A stretch of 8,991 bases of DNA. It comes from an uncultured Acetobacter sp. (GTDB taxonomy: Bacteria > Pseudomonadota > Alphaproteobacteria > Acetobacterales > Acetobacteraceae). Position 1 is the stretch's first letter. Each line of letters starts with the position of its first letter. The notes beneath the pieces were generated by a model. It ran no database searches and had not been told where the DNA came from. It saw only the letters and a program-made list of their open reading frames with translations. The DNA is taken from NCBI GenBank assembly GCA_937900755.1, contig CALCDN010000156.1, positions 1 to 8,991 on the forward strand. The letters run 5' to 3'. The translations under genes were made by a program, and so were the position numbers. Below, in pieces: positions 1-6,490 of this stretch.

Positions 1-17
1 CGCAGGAACCACCCGTG

Positions 18-836
18 ATGCGCCTGCTCGCCCTTGTTGACGAACCACTGACCGCAGCCCTGACGCTGGACACCACAAGCCAGCTGGCCGAACGGCTGGG
101 GGGTGCGGATTTGCATGTGTTCCACCCCATGCCCGCCACGGACCCAGATTTTCAAAGCCCGGATGAAGGCTTGCCAGACCCCGCGCAACAGGCCCGCTTT
201 GCCCACACCGTGGCCACCCGCGCCACGGCGGTGCGCCAGATTTTTGAAACATGGCGCACCGCGGCACCCAACAGGGCTCACGCCCACTGGCAGGAACAGG
301 CGGGCGACATCCGCACAACCGTCCGCCTTGCCGCAGCACAGGCCGACCTTGTGGTGCTCGGCCCCACCAGCGCCAGTGCTACGCCGACAACCCGGCAGAT
401 TTTTGCCACGACCTTGTACGATGCGCAGGCAACAGTGCTGCTTGCCCCACGGGCGATGCTCCCGACATTCGGGCTCCATCCGGTTGTAGCGTGGCAGGAC
501 ACACCCAACCTGTTGCGCGCGGTCCAGGCCGCCCTGCCTTTGTTAAAAACCGCGGCACATGTGACGGTTCTGATTGGCGCACACCACCCCGACACACAGC
601 CCGAACCCCCATTGGCCGCCACATTGCGCGCCAGTGGCGTTGGGGTCACACTGGAGCGGTTCAGGCTCACGGACCAGAGCGTGGGGGAGCAGATAAGGGC
701 GCGCGCCACACAGGCGGGGGCGGACCTGCTGGTCATGGGGGCCTATGGCAGGCCCCATTTTGTGGAATGGCTATTTGGTGGCCCAACGGTGGATCTCCTG
801 GCCCATGCCGCATGGCCGATCCTGACCCACCACTAA
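18..836 (+). CDS. Universal stress protein (UspA family, tandem two-domain)
   Basis: This is a cytoplasmic stress protein of 272 residues, about twice the length of a single Usp domain, so it reads as two fused domains (about 1-145 and 156-272). The second domain carries the nucleotide-binding signature G-x2-G-x9-G-G-x-T in the stretch GAYGRPHFVEWLFGGPT (about residues 241-257), a form common in proteobacterial UspA proteins. The matching region of the first domain (LGPTSASATP, about 114-123) lacks the full motif, so that half is probably degenerate. I start at ATG 18 and not GTG 15 because AGGAA at 4-8 is nine bases from the ATG; the two differ by one residue. crcB follows after 30 bp on the same strand, so cotranscription is likely. 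The promoter lies outside the window. ATP binding is inferred from the motif only, and the stress it responds to cannot be read from the sequence. Confidence 0.88.
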   Translation: MRLLALVDEPLTAALTLDTTSQLAERLGGADLHVFHPMPATDPDFQSPDEGLPDPAQQARFAHTVATRATAVRQIFETWRTAAPNRAHAHWQEQAGDIRTTVRLAAAQADLVVLGPTSASATPTTRQIFATTLYDAQATVLLAPRAMLPTFGLHPVVAWQDTPNLLRAVQAALPLLKTAAHVTVLIGAHHPDTQPEPPLAATLRASGVGVTLERFRLTDQSVGEQIRARATQAGADLLVMGAYGRPHFVEWLFGGPTVDLLAHAAWPILTHH

Positions 837-866
837 CAAAAATCCCTACCAGAAAACAGGTTTTCC

Positions 867-1280
867 ATGGTGACCAATATTCTTCCCTCCCTCCTTATCG
901 GCCTTGCCGGAGCCGCAGGCACGCTACTGCGCTACTGGGTGGGGCTGGCGACCCTGCGGTGGAGCCAGGTTCTGCCGTGGGGGACTATTGCCATCAATGT
1001 TTCCGGCTCGTTCGCCATTGCCTTTTTTGGCACATTGACCGCCGCGGGGGGCCGCCTGCCGGTATCCGAAACCGGCAGGCTGGTTTTCATGGTCGGGTTG
1101 TGCGGGGGGTACACCACGTTTTCGTCCTTCAGCCTGCAAACGCTGGACCTACTCAAAAACGGCGCTCCGGGGCGCGCGGTTTTGAATATCGGGCTCTCCG
1201 TGGCGCTGTGCATGCTCAGCGTCAGTGCTGGCTACGTGGCCGCGCAGGCCTTAAACGGCGCGCAGGGGGGCGAAAACTAA
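867..1280 (+). CDS. crcB: Fluoride-specific ion channel CrcB/Fluc
   Basis: This 137-residue inner-membrane protein exports fluoride that enters acidified cells as HF. The length and four predicted membrane helices (about 5-27, 36-58, 68-92 and 105-127) fit the Fluc family, whose members work as antiparallel dimers. Family hallmarks are visible: GAAGTLLRYW near residues 15-24, GTIAINVSGSF with the conserved Asn at 44, and GLCGGYTTFSSFS (77-89) carrying the Thr/Phe track. The start ATG has ACAGG six bases upstream. It follows the universal stress gene by 30 bp, so both are probably on one message. No separate fluoride riboswitch can be placed in the 30-bp gap; if one exists it lies upstream of the window. 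The stop codon overlaps the stop of the convergent SDR gene, leaving no room for a terminator between them. Confidence 0.95.
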   Translation: MVTNILPSLLIGLAGAAGTLLRYWVGLATLRWSQVLPWGTIAINVSGSFAIAFFGTLTAAGGRLPVSETGRLVFMVGLCGGYTTFSSFSLQTLDLLKNGAPGRAVLNIGLSVALCMLSVSAGYVAAQALNGAQGGEN

Positions 1281-2182
1281 CCTGCCCATGGCTGCGCGCG
1301 GGGGACAAAGCCCAGAACACTGCGGGCCTTGTGGTTTGTGGCCCCGTCCAGTGCGTTCTGGTAGTACACACTCTCCTCCCCCAATTGTTGCACGGCATCC
1401 TGTTCCGCCATGGCCCCCGGCGGGGGCGCGCCAACCCAGCGGGCATAGGCGGGCAACCATGCATGCACGGCAACGGGCTGGTCATCCACCACGTTGTACA
1501 CCCCACCTCGCGCGCCAAGTGCGCGCACTGTCGCCTCCGCCGCGTCCTCCACATGAATGAAGGAGAACACGCTTTTCCCCGCCCCGATCTGGGCCACTTC
1601 GCCCTGGCGCATATGGGTGGTAAACGCGCCATCGGGCCAGTACCATGTGCGGGGGCCATAAAAAAACCCGTAGCGTAATGCCGTGCCCTGCATGTTGGCC
1701 GCACTCATCACCCGTTTTTCCAGCTGTGCGTACATGCGCGCACTCTCGCCAATATGCCCTGGTGCTGTGGTTTTAAGGGGTGCGGCGTCATCGGCCAGAC
1801 CACCCGCCCCATCCAGGTAAAACCCACAGGACTGCTGAATATACTGCCGCACGCCACAGGCCTGTGCCGCGTCAAACAGATGCCCCCCGCCTTGCAGGCG
1901 CAAGACCCGGTCGGCTGGCAAGCGTTGGGGCAGATCAAACGGGCTGGCCGGGAGCGAGGTCAACTGGTCCACCACGCAGTCGGGGCGCACCCGTTCCATA
2001 ATGGCAAAAACCGCAGCGCGGTCCAGCACATTCCCCTGTACCACTCCCGCCCCAAGCGCGTTGACTGCGGCCACCCCGCCAGCACTTTGCGCCATGCCCC
2101 AGACATCGTGCCCGGCCTGGCGCAACCGTGCGACCAGGGGGCGACCCAGAGCGCCACTGGCCCCTGCTACGAGAATTTTCAT
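1277..2182 (-). CDS. Atypical SDR / NAD-dependent epimerase-like oxidoreductase
   Basis: This 301-residue Rossmann-fold protein has the glycine-rich dinucleotide loop GASGALG at residues 7-13 directly after strand beta-1, an acidic NVLD at 51-54, LRYGFFYGPRTWY at 169-181 and FSFIHVEDAAEA at 206-217, all typical of NAD-dependent epimerase/dehydratase-like SDRs. The usual catalytic YxxxK is not intact: Tyr151 is followed by AQLEK, with Glu at +4 and Lys at +5. This suggests an atypical SDR (NAD(P)-binding or reductase type) and not a classical sugar epimerase. The substrate is unknown. It is the last gene of an Rrf2-cupin-SDR unit and starts 18 bp after the cupin stop codon, with only a weak ribosome site. 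It ends inside the convergent crcB stop. The family is well supported; the reaction is not. Confidence 0.88.
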   Translation of the reverse strand: MKILVAGASGALGRPLVARLRQAGHDVWGMAQSAGGVAAVNALGAGVVQGNVLDRAAVFAIMERVRPDCVVDQLTSLPASPFDLPQRLPADRVLRLQGGGHLFDAAQACGVRQYIQQSCGFYLDGAGGLADDAAPLKTTAPGHIGESARMYAQLEKRVMSAANMQGTALRYGFFYGPRTWYWPDGAFTTHMRQGEVAQIGAGKSVFSFIHVEDAAEATVRALGARGGVYNVVDDQPVAVHAWLPAYARWVGAPPPGAMAEQDAVQQLGEESVYYQNALDGATNHKARSVLGFVPRAQPWAG

Positions 2183-2200
2183 GTCCGTTATTCCATCCGT

Positions 2201-2638
2201 TCAGTGTGCGGGGGCCACAAAGGGAGCGGCCCTGTCCTTGACAAAAAAGGCTACAAACCGCGCAGGCTCCGTGGCGCTGGCATTGCGCCCGACCAGGTGC
2301 ACATCTGCTGGCCCTTCAAAAAAACCCTGTCCTTCACGCAAGGTTACACCAGGTTTACCCTTGACCTGCATAACCACACTGCCCTTGAGCACATACACAA
2401 AAACAGATGCATTATGCCGGTGCACAGGGTCCGCCCCACCGGGTGGATACTCAACCACCACCATGGCCCCTTCCTTGCCCGCAAGGCCGGGCAGGTCGTG
2501 CGTCAAAAGCGGGGTTACGCGGGTGGTGGCCGGTGTTGCTGACCCCGGTGCGGAGGGGGCCATGGTCTCCGCCCGTGCATGGGTTGCGGGCACGCTCCAA
2601 CACAGGGCCATGGCACAAAAAGCCAGAAAACTACGCAT
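2201..2638 (-). CDS. Exported small cupin-domain protein
   Basis: This is a 145-residue single-domain cupin with an apparent Sec signal peptide: Arg2, a hydrophobic stretch about 4-16, and a likely cleavage after ARA near residue 23, so it should act in the periplasm. Cupin motif 1 is seen as GGADPVHRHNASVFVYVLKG (67-86), with metal ligands His73 and His75; the usual Glu is replaced by a hydrophobic residue. Motif 2 is GQGFFEGPADVHLVGRN (103-119), with the third ligand His114. A three-histidine metal site is therefore possible. The enzyme activity, if any, is unknown. It sits between an Rrf2 regulator (34 bp upstream) and an SDR (18 bp downstream), so the three probably share a transcript and answer the same signal. 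The sequence AAGAGAG upstream of the ATG can serve as a ribosome site. Confidence 0.88.
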   Translation of the reverse strand: MRSFLAFCAMALCWSVPATHARAETMAPSAPGSATPATTRVTPLLTHDLPGLAGKEGAMVVVEYPPGGADPVHRHNASVFVYVLKGSVVMQVKGKPGVTLREGQGFFEGPADVHLVGRNASATEPARFVAFFVKDRAAPFVAPAH

Positions 2639-2672
2639 GCTTGCTCTCTTTTACAAAAAACGGGTTTACGCA

Positions 2673-3215
2673 TTACGGTGGCGTGGCACATTTTTTTTGC
2701 CGCACCCTGCCGGTTTTGCGGGTGCGTGCGCGCTCCTCAAACCAGTCCCGGGCCTCTCCCGCAAAGGTGGCGGGGGCCTTGTTCCGCACGGTCAACGCCA
2801 GATCGGCCAGGGTTGTCTGTGCAAGCTCGGCGCGCATGGCCTGCTCGGCGCGCAGCATGGCGGCATGAATACTGCACACACCACGTTCGGCCCATTCGGG
2901 GGGCGTCCTGCCAAACAGGGCGCAACGCCCCCGGATTTCCTGGCAGTTGAAAAGCGGTTTGTGCCCTTCGGTCGCTTCCACCACATCCAGCACACTGATC
3001 TGCGCTGCGGGGCGGGCCAACTGGTAGCCGCCGCGCAGCCCCTCCGCTGCGATGACCAGCCCCGCCTTTTCCAGCCTGGGCAGCAGCTTGGCCATGAAGG
3101 CTGCGGGAATACCCTGCATCTGGGCCAGGTCAAGGCTGCTGACCGGCTCGGGGTGGTCCACCAGCCAGAGCAGGCTGTGCAGGACATATTCGGTGCTTGC
3201 GCCATAAAGTGCCAT
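2673..3215 (-). CDS. Rrf2-family transcriptional regulator with Cys triad
   Basis: This 180-residue DNA-binding protein has an N-terminal winged helix-turn-helix (about 1-80) with the Rrf2 wing signature GLRGGYQLARPAAQISVLDVVEA (59-81). After it come Cys91, Cys98 and Cys114, followed by Ser-Ile-His117. This resembles the cysteine/histidine set that holds a [2Fe-2S] or similar cluster in IscR, NsrR and RsrR, although the last spacing (15 residues) is longer than in IscR. It is therefore probably a redox, nitric oxide or Fe-S sensor; the signal is not known. The C-terminus is basic. It is the first gene of the unit with the cupin and SDR genes and probably regulates that unit and itself. The predicted -10 box lies only 6 bp from the ATG, so the message may be leaderless. 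Confidence 0.9.
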   Translation of the reverse strand: MALYGASTEYVLHSLLWLVDHPEPVSSLDLAQMQGIPAAFMAKLLPRLEKAGLVIAAEGLRGGYQLARPAAQISVLDVVEATEGHKPLFNCQEIRGRCALFGRTPPEWAERGVCSIHAAMLRAEQAMRAELAQTTLADLALTVRNKAPATFAGEARDWFEERARTRKTGRVRQKKCATPP

Positions 3216-3221
3216 ACGCGG

Positions 3222-3250
3222 ATAATATTAGTCTGCGTTTTGATTCGCAA
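3222..3250 (-). promoter_or_regulatory. Promoter of the Rrf2-cupin-SDR unit
   Basis: On the minus strand, TTGCGA (3245-3250) and TATTAT (3222-3227) are separated by 17 bases, a good sigma-70-type arrangement. The start site would fall on or beside the A of the Rrf2 ATG at 3215. The 8-bp perfect palindrome TAATATTA (3223-3230) overlaps the -10 box and could be part of an autoregulatory operator. No Shine-Dalgarno sequence lies upstream of the ATG. Confidence 0.5.
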
Positions 3251-3311
3251 GCAAAATCGCCCCCGCACCCCGTGGGCGTGCCAACACCGCACCAGCACCC
3301 AAAGCCCGCGA

Positions 3312-3339
3312 GCGCGCCATGCATCACGGCATGGCGCGC
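3312..3339 (-). terminator. GC-rich hairpin after shc, likely terminator
   Basis: GCGCGCCATG (3312-3321) and CATGGCGCGC (3330-3339) form a perfect 10-bp inverted repeat, extendable to 11 bp by C3322-G3329, with a 6-base loop. It begins 5 bases after the shc stop codon. The run of U expected for a strict intrinsic terminator is weak (TTT about 8 bases beyond the stem on the minus strand), so it may instead act with Rho or protect the mRNA end. Confidence 0.55.
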
Positions 3340-3344
3340 GGGGT

Positions 3345-5405
3345 TCAGCCGCCCACGGGGATAATGCGCGCGGCCCGGCTAAGCGCCATAAGAGGGAAAA
3401 ACTGGCGGTACAGGTCATACCGCAGCATGAACGCGCGGGAGAGTTCAGCCCCCTGCTGCAACCGCTTGGCCACGGCCGGGTCGTCCAGCTTGATGGTCTG
3501 GCCCACGCCGTAACCGGGGAAGCCGGTGCCGGTGAATTCCTCCTCCATCCAGCTTCCGTCACTTTCCTGCCGGTCGATCAGGTAGCGGCAGCCCCGCGCA
3601 ATGGCCGCGTGGTCCTGCACGCGGTTGGCGGCAATAAGCCCCATAAGCGCCCATGCGGTCTGCGAGGGCGTGGTAACGCCACGCCCGATGGAGGACACAT
3701 CCATATAGGAGGCGCAACTCTCACCCCAGCCGCCATCCTCCTGCTGGTGGGCCACCAGCCAGTCGCACGCACGGGTAATGTAGGGCTGGGTCATGTCCTC
3801 GCCAATGGCGGCAAGGGCGGGCAGCACGGCACCCGTGCCATACAGGTAGTTGACCCCCCAACGCCCGAACCACGCACCCGATGCCTCCTGCTCGGCGCGG
3901 ATATAGGCCAGCCCGCGCTGGAGGGCGGGGGTCTGGCGTGGCACGCCAAGCAGGCCAAAGGCCTCAAGCACATGGGCGGTCACATCGACCGAGGGCGGGT
4001 CCAGGGCCTCGCCAAAGTCACAGAACGGAATTTTGGACAGCAGGCTGCGGTTGTTGTCCTTGTCAAACGCACCCCAGCCGCCACAGGTGCTCTGCATGGC
4101 AATCAGCCAGTTCACGCCTCGGGTTATGGCGTCCTCCACGCCTTTTTTCTTCCATTCCTCCCGGTTCCGGCAGGAGGAAAGGGCGATGAGCGCCACGGCC
4201 GTATCGTCCGTATCGGGGTAGCGGTCATTGGCATATTCAAACGCCCACCCACCTGGCTCCACATCCGGCAGCTTGATCGACCAGTCCCCCTTGACCCGCA
4301 CCTGCCGCGACAGCAGCCAGTCCAGCGCCTTGTCCATCTGGGGAGTGTAGCGTTCCTCGGCATTGGCGTCATGCAGGGCCATAAGGGCCAGCATGGTGTC
4401 CCATACCGGGCTGTTGGTGGCCTGCACCCACGAGGCATCGCCCCGGTCCTGCCGCCAGCCCGGGTCATCCAGCGCGGCAAGGGCCTTGGCCATGACCGGG
4501 TGGTGAAACTGGTAGTCCTCCCCATGCAGGGCCATAAGGCCGTACACCCAGGGGGGTTGAATACCGCCCCACCCGCCATCTGCGTCCTGGTGGCGGATAA
4601 TCCATTCCAGCATGTGCCGGATGGCGGCCTCGCGCACGGTGTTGCGCTTGAGAAACCGGGACTGGAGCCAGTGCAGGCCCCGGTCCGTGGTGCGGAAAAA
4701 GCTTGACCACAGGTCCACCCCTTCCTTTTTGGGCAGGACGTAATCAAAAGTCTCGCGCCCTTGGGGGAAAAGGTCGTCCAGCCGGTCCTGCGGGCGCAGG
4801 GGGCGGCTTGGCCTACGGGCGGAAAGAATGGCCAGCGGCACCAGTGTCGCGCGGGCCCATTGCGCAAAGTTATAGATGGAAAAAACAAATTTGTTGGGAA
4901 ACCAGATGACCTCGGGCGGCAGGTTGGGGGTCTGCTCCCACGGCCATTCGCCAATCAGGGCCAGCCAGTAGCGGGTAAACACCCGCACATTGCGCAAGCC
5001 CCCCATGCGCATGATCCACGCGCAGGCCTTGCTCAGTTCTGGCGTATCCGCCGCGTAACCGAGCGAGCGCAGGGCGGCGTAGGCCTCCACCGTTGCGTTG
5101 ATGTCCCCATTACCCGCGCCCCAGTACGTGCCCCAGGACCCATCCTCGCGCTGCATCTGCAGCAGGGCGTTGCCAAGGCGCGGGCGCAGGGGGTGGTCCT
5201 CCAGCCCCAGGTACCACAGGGCCAGGCACCACTCCGCCTCCATGGAGGCATTGGACGCCACCGGCCCCACCCAATGGCCATCGGCCTTTTGCTCCCCTAT
5301 CAGCCAGTCACAGGCGGCGGCCACGGTGTGGGCCAGACTGTTGCCCATGCCCGTAAACGGCGTGGAGGTTGTGGGGGAGGGGGTGGGGGAGACTATAGCA
5401 GACAC
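3345..5405 (-). CDS. shc: Squalene-hopene cyclase
   Basis: This membrane-associated class II triterpene cyclase converts squalene to hopene and diplopterol, the first committed step of hopanoid synthesis. The catalytic motif DTDD, which protonates squalene, lies in NDRYPDTDDTAVALI, about 309 residues from the C-terminus. At least seven QW-type repeats are visible, for example QMQREDGSWG, RHQDADGGWG, MQSTCGGWG, HQQEDGGWG and DRQESDGSW. It is full length (686 residues from this start). The frame is open up to TTG 5471 (708 residues), but that codon has no ribosome site, whereas GTG 5405 has GAAGG at 5411-5415, five bases upstream. The first ATG in frame is later, at the MGNSLAHTV segment. The N-terminus is a Pro/Thr/Ser-rich linker of low conservation. 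A TetR gene lies upstream on the same strand. No other hpn genes are in view, so this locus is separate from the usual hopanoid cluster or is a second copy. Confidence 0.95.
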   Translation of the reverse strand: MSAIVSPTPSPTTSTPFTGMGNSLAHTVAAACDWLIGEQKADGHWVGPVASNASMEAEWCLALWYLGLEDHPLRPRLGNALLQMQREDGSWGTYWGAGNGDINATVEAYAALRSLGYAADTPELSKACAWIMRMGGLRNVRVFTRYWLALIGEWPWEQTPNLPPEVIWFPNKFVFSIYNFAQWARATLVPLAILSARRPSRPLRPQDRLDDLFPQGRETFDYVLPKKEGVDLWSSFFRTTDRGLHWLQSRFLKRNTVREAAIRHMLEWIIRHQDADGGWGGIQPPWVYGLMALHGEDYQFHHPVMAKALAALDDPGWRQDRGDASWVQATNSPVWDTMLALMALHDANAEERYTPQMDKALDWLLSRQVRVKGDWSIKLPDVEPGGWAFEYANDRYPDTDDTAVALIALSSCRNREEWKKKGVEDAITRGVNWLIAMQSTCGGWGAFDKDNNRSLLSKIPFCDFGEALDPPSVDVTAHVLEAFGLLGVPRQTPALQRGLAYIRAEQEASGAWFGRWGVNYLYGTGAVLPALAAIGEDMTQPYITRACDWLVAHQQEDGGWGESCASYMDVSSIGRGVTTPSQTAWALMGLIAANRVQDHAAIARGCRYLIDRQESDGSWMEEEFTGTGFPGYGVGQTIKLDDPAVAKRLQQGAELSRAFMLRYDLYRQFFPLMALSRAARIIPVGG

Positions 5406-5498
5406 GGCCGCCTTCACTTTTCGAGGGGTGAGAAATTGTCGTTCACTGTAAATACCCGAACACACTGCCAAAGTATATTCATGCGCGGGCCAGCCGGC

Positions 5499-6056
5499 TT
5501 ATGCGGTACTGGCCTGCACGGGTAAAGCCAGATTTTGAATATCCGCAAAAACGCTGTTCCACTGGGCATCCTGCATATCGAGAAAACCGAGACTCCTGAG
5601 AAAAAAAGCCCCTTCGGCGGCAAAAATCATTGTGCGTATCTGCCGTGCTTCCACGGTATGGCCATCGCCCTGCCCCAGCCAGCGCGCATACCACGCCCTG
5701 ATGGGAGCCAGATGACGGGGGGACTGGAGCAGGGTCACCAGCATGCCCACCATGCGTGCGCGGGCGGCATCATCGATCCGGCTACAGGCCTGCACATAGG
5801 CGCGGGCAAGGCTGGCCGGGCCCGCGGCCGCAGAGCGGTAGCGTGCGACATGCGTATCAAACACCAAAATCCAGCGTTCGATCAGGGCTGCTATCAGGTC
5901 GTCCTTGCTGCCAAAGCAGTATTGCAGGCCACCTTTTGTAATGCCCGCCTCGCGCGCCACGGCATCGAGCGTCAGGGCGGTGGCCCCTTTGCGCTGCACA
6001 AGATGTTCGGCGCAGGCCAGCACTTTTTCACGGTCTATGGTTCTGGGGCGGGCCAT
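5499..6056 (-). CDS. TetR-family transcriptional regulator
   Basis: This is a 185-residue repressor-type protein. Residues about 8-57 form the TetR helix-turn-helix (DREKVLACAEHLVQRKG, then LTLDAVAREAGITKGGLQYCF), followed by KDDLIAALIERW. The remaining alpha-helical part (about 60-185) is the ligand-binding and dimer domain, with a GMLVTLLQSPRHLAPIRAWY stretch of a type I recall from TetR C-terminal domains; its ligand is unknown. The ATG has AGGTGA about eight bases upstream. A 28-bp palindrome begins 15 bp upstream of the start and overlaps the presumed promoter, which points to autoregulation. shc follows on the same strand after 93 bp (27 bp if shc used TTG 5471), so the regulator probably controls hopanoid cyclase expression too. 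Because the operator is about 150 bp from the divergent promoter, control of the acetyltransferase side is less certain. Confidence 0.92.
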   Translation of the reverse strand: MARPRTIDREKVLACAEHLVQRKGATALTLDAVAREAGITKGGLQYCFGSKDDLIAALIERWILVFDTHVARYRSAAAGPASLARAYVQACSRIDDAARARMVGMLVTLLQSPRHLAPIRAWYARWLGQGDGHTVEARQIRTMIFAAEGAFFLRSLGFLDMQDAQWNSVFADIQNLALPVQASTA

Positions 6057-6071
6057 GCGTCAGTTCACCTA

Positions 6072-6099
6072 GTTTAATTCCATCTGGACGGAATTAAAC
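6072..6099. promoter_or_regulatory. Palindromic operator, probable TetR binding site
   Basis: GTTTAATTCC (6072-6081) and GGAATTAAAC (6090-6099) are perfect 10-base inverted arms around an 8-base centre that is itself partly symmetric (TC at 6083-6084 pairs with GA at 6087-6088). Its size, dyad symmetry and position just upstream of tetR are typical of a TetR operator. It covers the predicted -10 box of tetR, so binding would block transcription. Confidence 0.72.
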
Positions 6100-6119
6100 C
6101 AGGCCACGCGCATTTTCAA
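6093..6119 (-). promoter_or_regulatory. Candidate promoter of tetR-shc
   Basis: On the minus strand, TTGAAA (6114-6119) and TTTAAT (6093-6098) each match the sigma-70 consensus at five of six bases, with a short 15-base spacer. The -10 box falls in one arm of the palindromic operator, which is consistent with autorepression. Confidence 0.45.
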
Positions 6120-6249
6120 CCCGTGGAAAAACCGGCAGGGGCATAAAGGCGGCCACATGCCTGCGCGGCGGACGGGGGCGGGCAATAATAACTTAACAAA
6201 ATAGTGCAATACCCGCCCATCAAATAGCGCTCATATTCGCGTATTTATG
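6120..6249. other. Middle of the divergent intergenic region, no gene seen
   Basis: The tetR-cysE spacer runs from 6057 to 6490 (434 bp). Its ends hold the tetR operator and promoter and the cysE-side promoter and leader. This middle part contains an AT-rich stretch (about 6184-6205) inside GC-rich DNA, but I find no convincing reading frame, RNA gene or repeat in it. Confidence 0.5.
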
Positions 6250-6277
6250 TTGACACACCATACCAGCGCGCTAAATT
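6250..6277 (+). promoter_or_regulatory. Candidate promoter of the cysE (and encapsulin) side
   Basis: A perfect -35 box TTGACA (6250-6255) is followed after 16 bases by TAAATT (6272-6277), which matches the -10 consensus at four of six bases. Transcription would start near 6284, giving a leader of about 200 bases before cysE. A small reading frame with its own ribosome site begins shortly downstream. Confidence 0.5.
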
Positions 6278-6306
6278 GGATTCACTGTCGTGCCCACAAG
6301 GACCAC

Positions 6307-6438
6307 ATGCACGGTGTGACCGGGGGTTTTTCATGCTGTTCCATAAACACATACGCCATGCCGCCCGATGTCGGGCACAGGACAACACCCCGGCCTGAAC
6401 AGGGCTTTTGCCCTGCCCCTGCCAGTACAGGCCCATGA
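6307..6438 (+). CDS. Possible 43-residue leader peptide with tandem Cys codons
   Basis: ATG 6307 has AAGGA at 6298-6302 (4-base spacing) and lies about 23 bases after the predicted start site of the cysE promoter, where a leader peptide would be expected. The peptide starts MHGVTGGFSCCS, with adjacent Cys codons TGC TGT at positions 10 and 11, and has a third Cys at 35. It ends 52 bases before the cysE ATG. Tandem Cys codons before a cysteine-biosynthesis gene suggest cysteine-responsive control by ribosome stalling, but this is inference. It may equally be a chance open frame: no homology is recognised and the SD spacing is slightly short. Confidence 0.33.
   Translation: MHGVTGGFSCCSINTYAMPPDVGHRTTPRPEQGFCPAPASTGP
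6400..6415 (+). promoter_or_regulatory. Hairpin in the cysE leader
   Basis: CAGGGC (6400-6405) and GCCCTG (6410-6415) form a 6-bp stem with a TTTT loop. It is enclosed by a second possible stem, GGCCTG (6392-6397) with CAGGCC (6428-6433). GCCCT (6410-6414) could instead pair with AGGGC (6483-6487) in the cysE ribosome site. No U-run follows, so it is not an intrinsic terminator. The third Cys codon of the possible leader peptide (TGC 6409-6411) lies in this hairpin. Confidence 0.35.
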
Positions 6439-6490
6439 TACGTTACAGTCCATTCCCTGAAAAACCCCGATAGCTGGGAAGAAGGGCACC

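Noticed and set aside
837..866. Fluoride riboswitch before crcB
   Set aside because: Only 30 bases separate the two genes, too short for the aptamer, and no matching motif is seen.
251..1678. 475-codon plus-strand open frame
   Set aside because: It overlaps the universal stress and crcB genes in another frame and the SDR gene antisense. The composition is rich in Gly/Arg/His/Pro and no family is recognisable.
3312..3339. Inverted repeat as an insertion-sequence end or operator
   Set aside because: It occurs once, immediately after the shc stop codon, and has no flanking transposase; a transcript-end hairpin explains it better.
2001..4706. Very long 901-codon plus-strand open frame
   Set aside because: It runs antisense to the Rrf2, cupin and shc genes, all of which have strong family signatures, and its translation is low-complexity Pro/Arg/Gly sequence with no recognisable domain. 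It is a shadow caused by high GC content.
6363..6376. GCCCGATGTCGGGC palindrome as a regulator site
   Set aside because: It is short and GC-rich, falls within the possible leader frame, and has no partner site or neighbouring regulator to support it.
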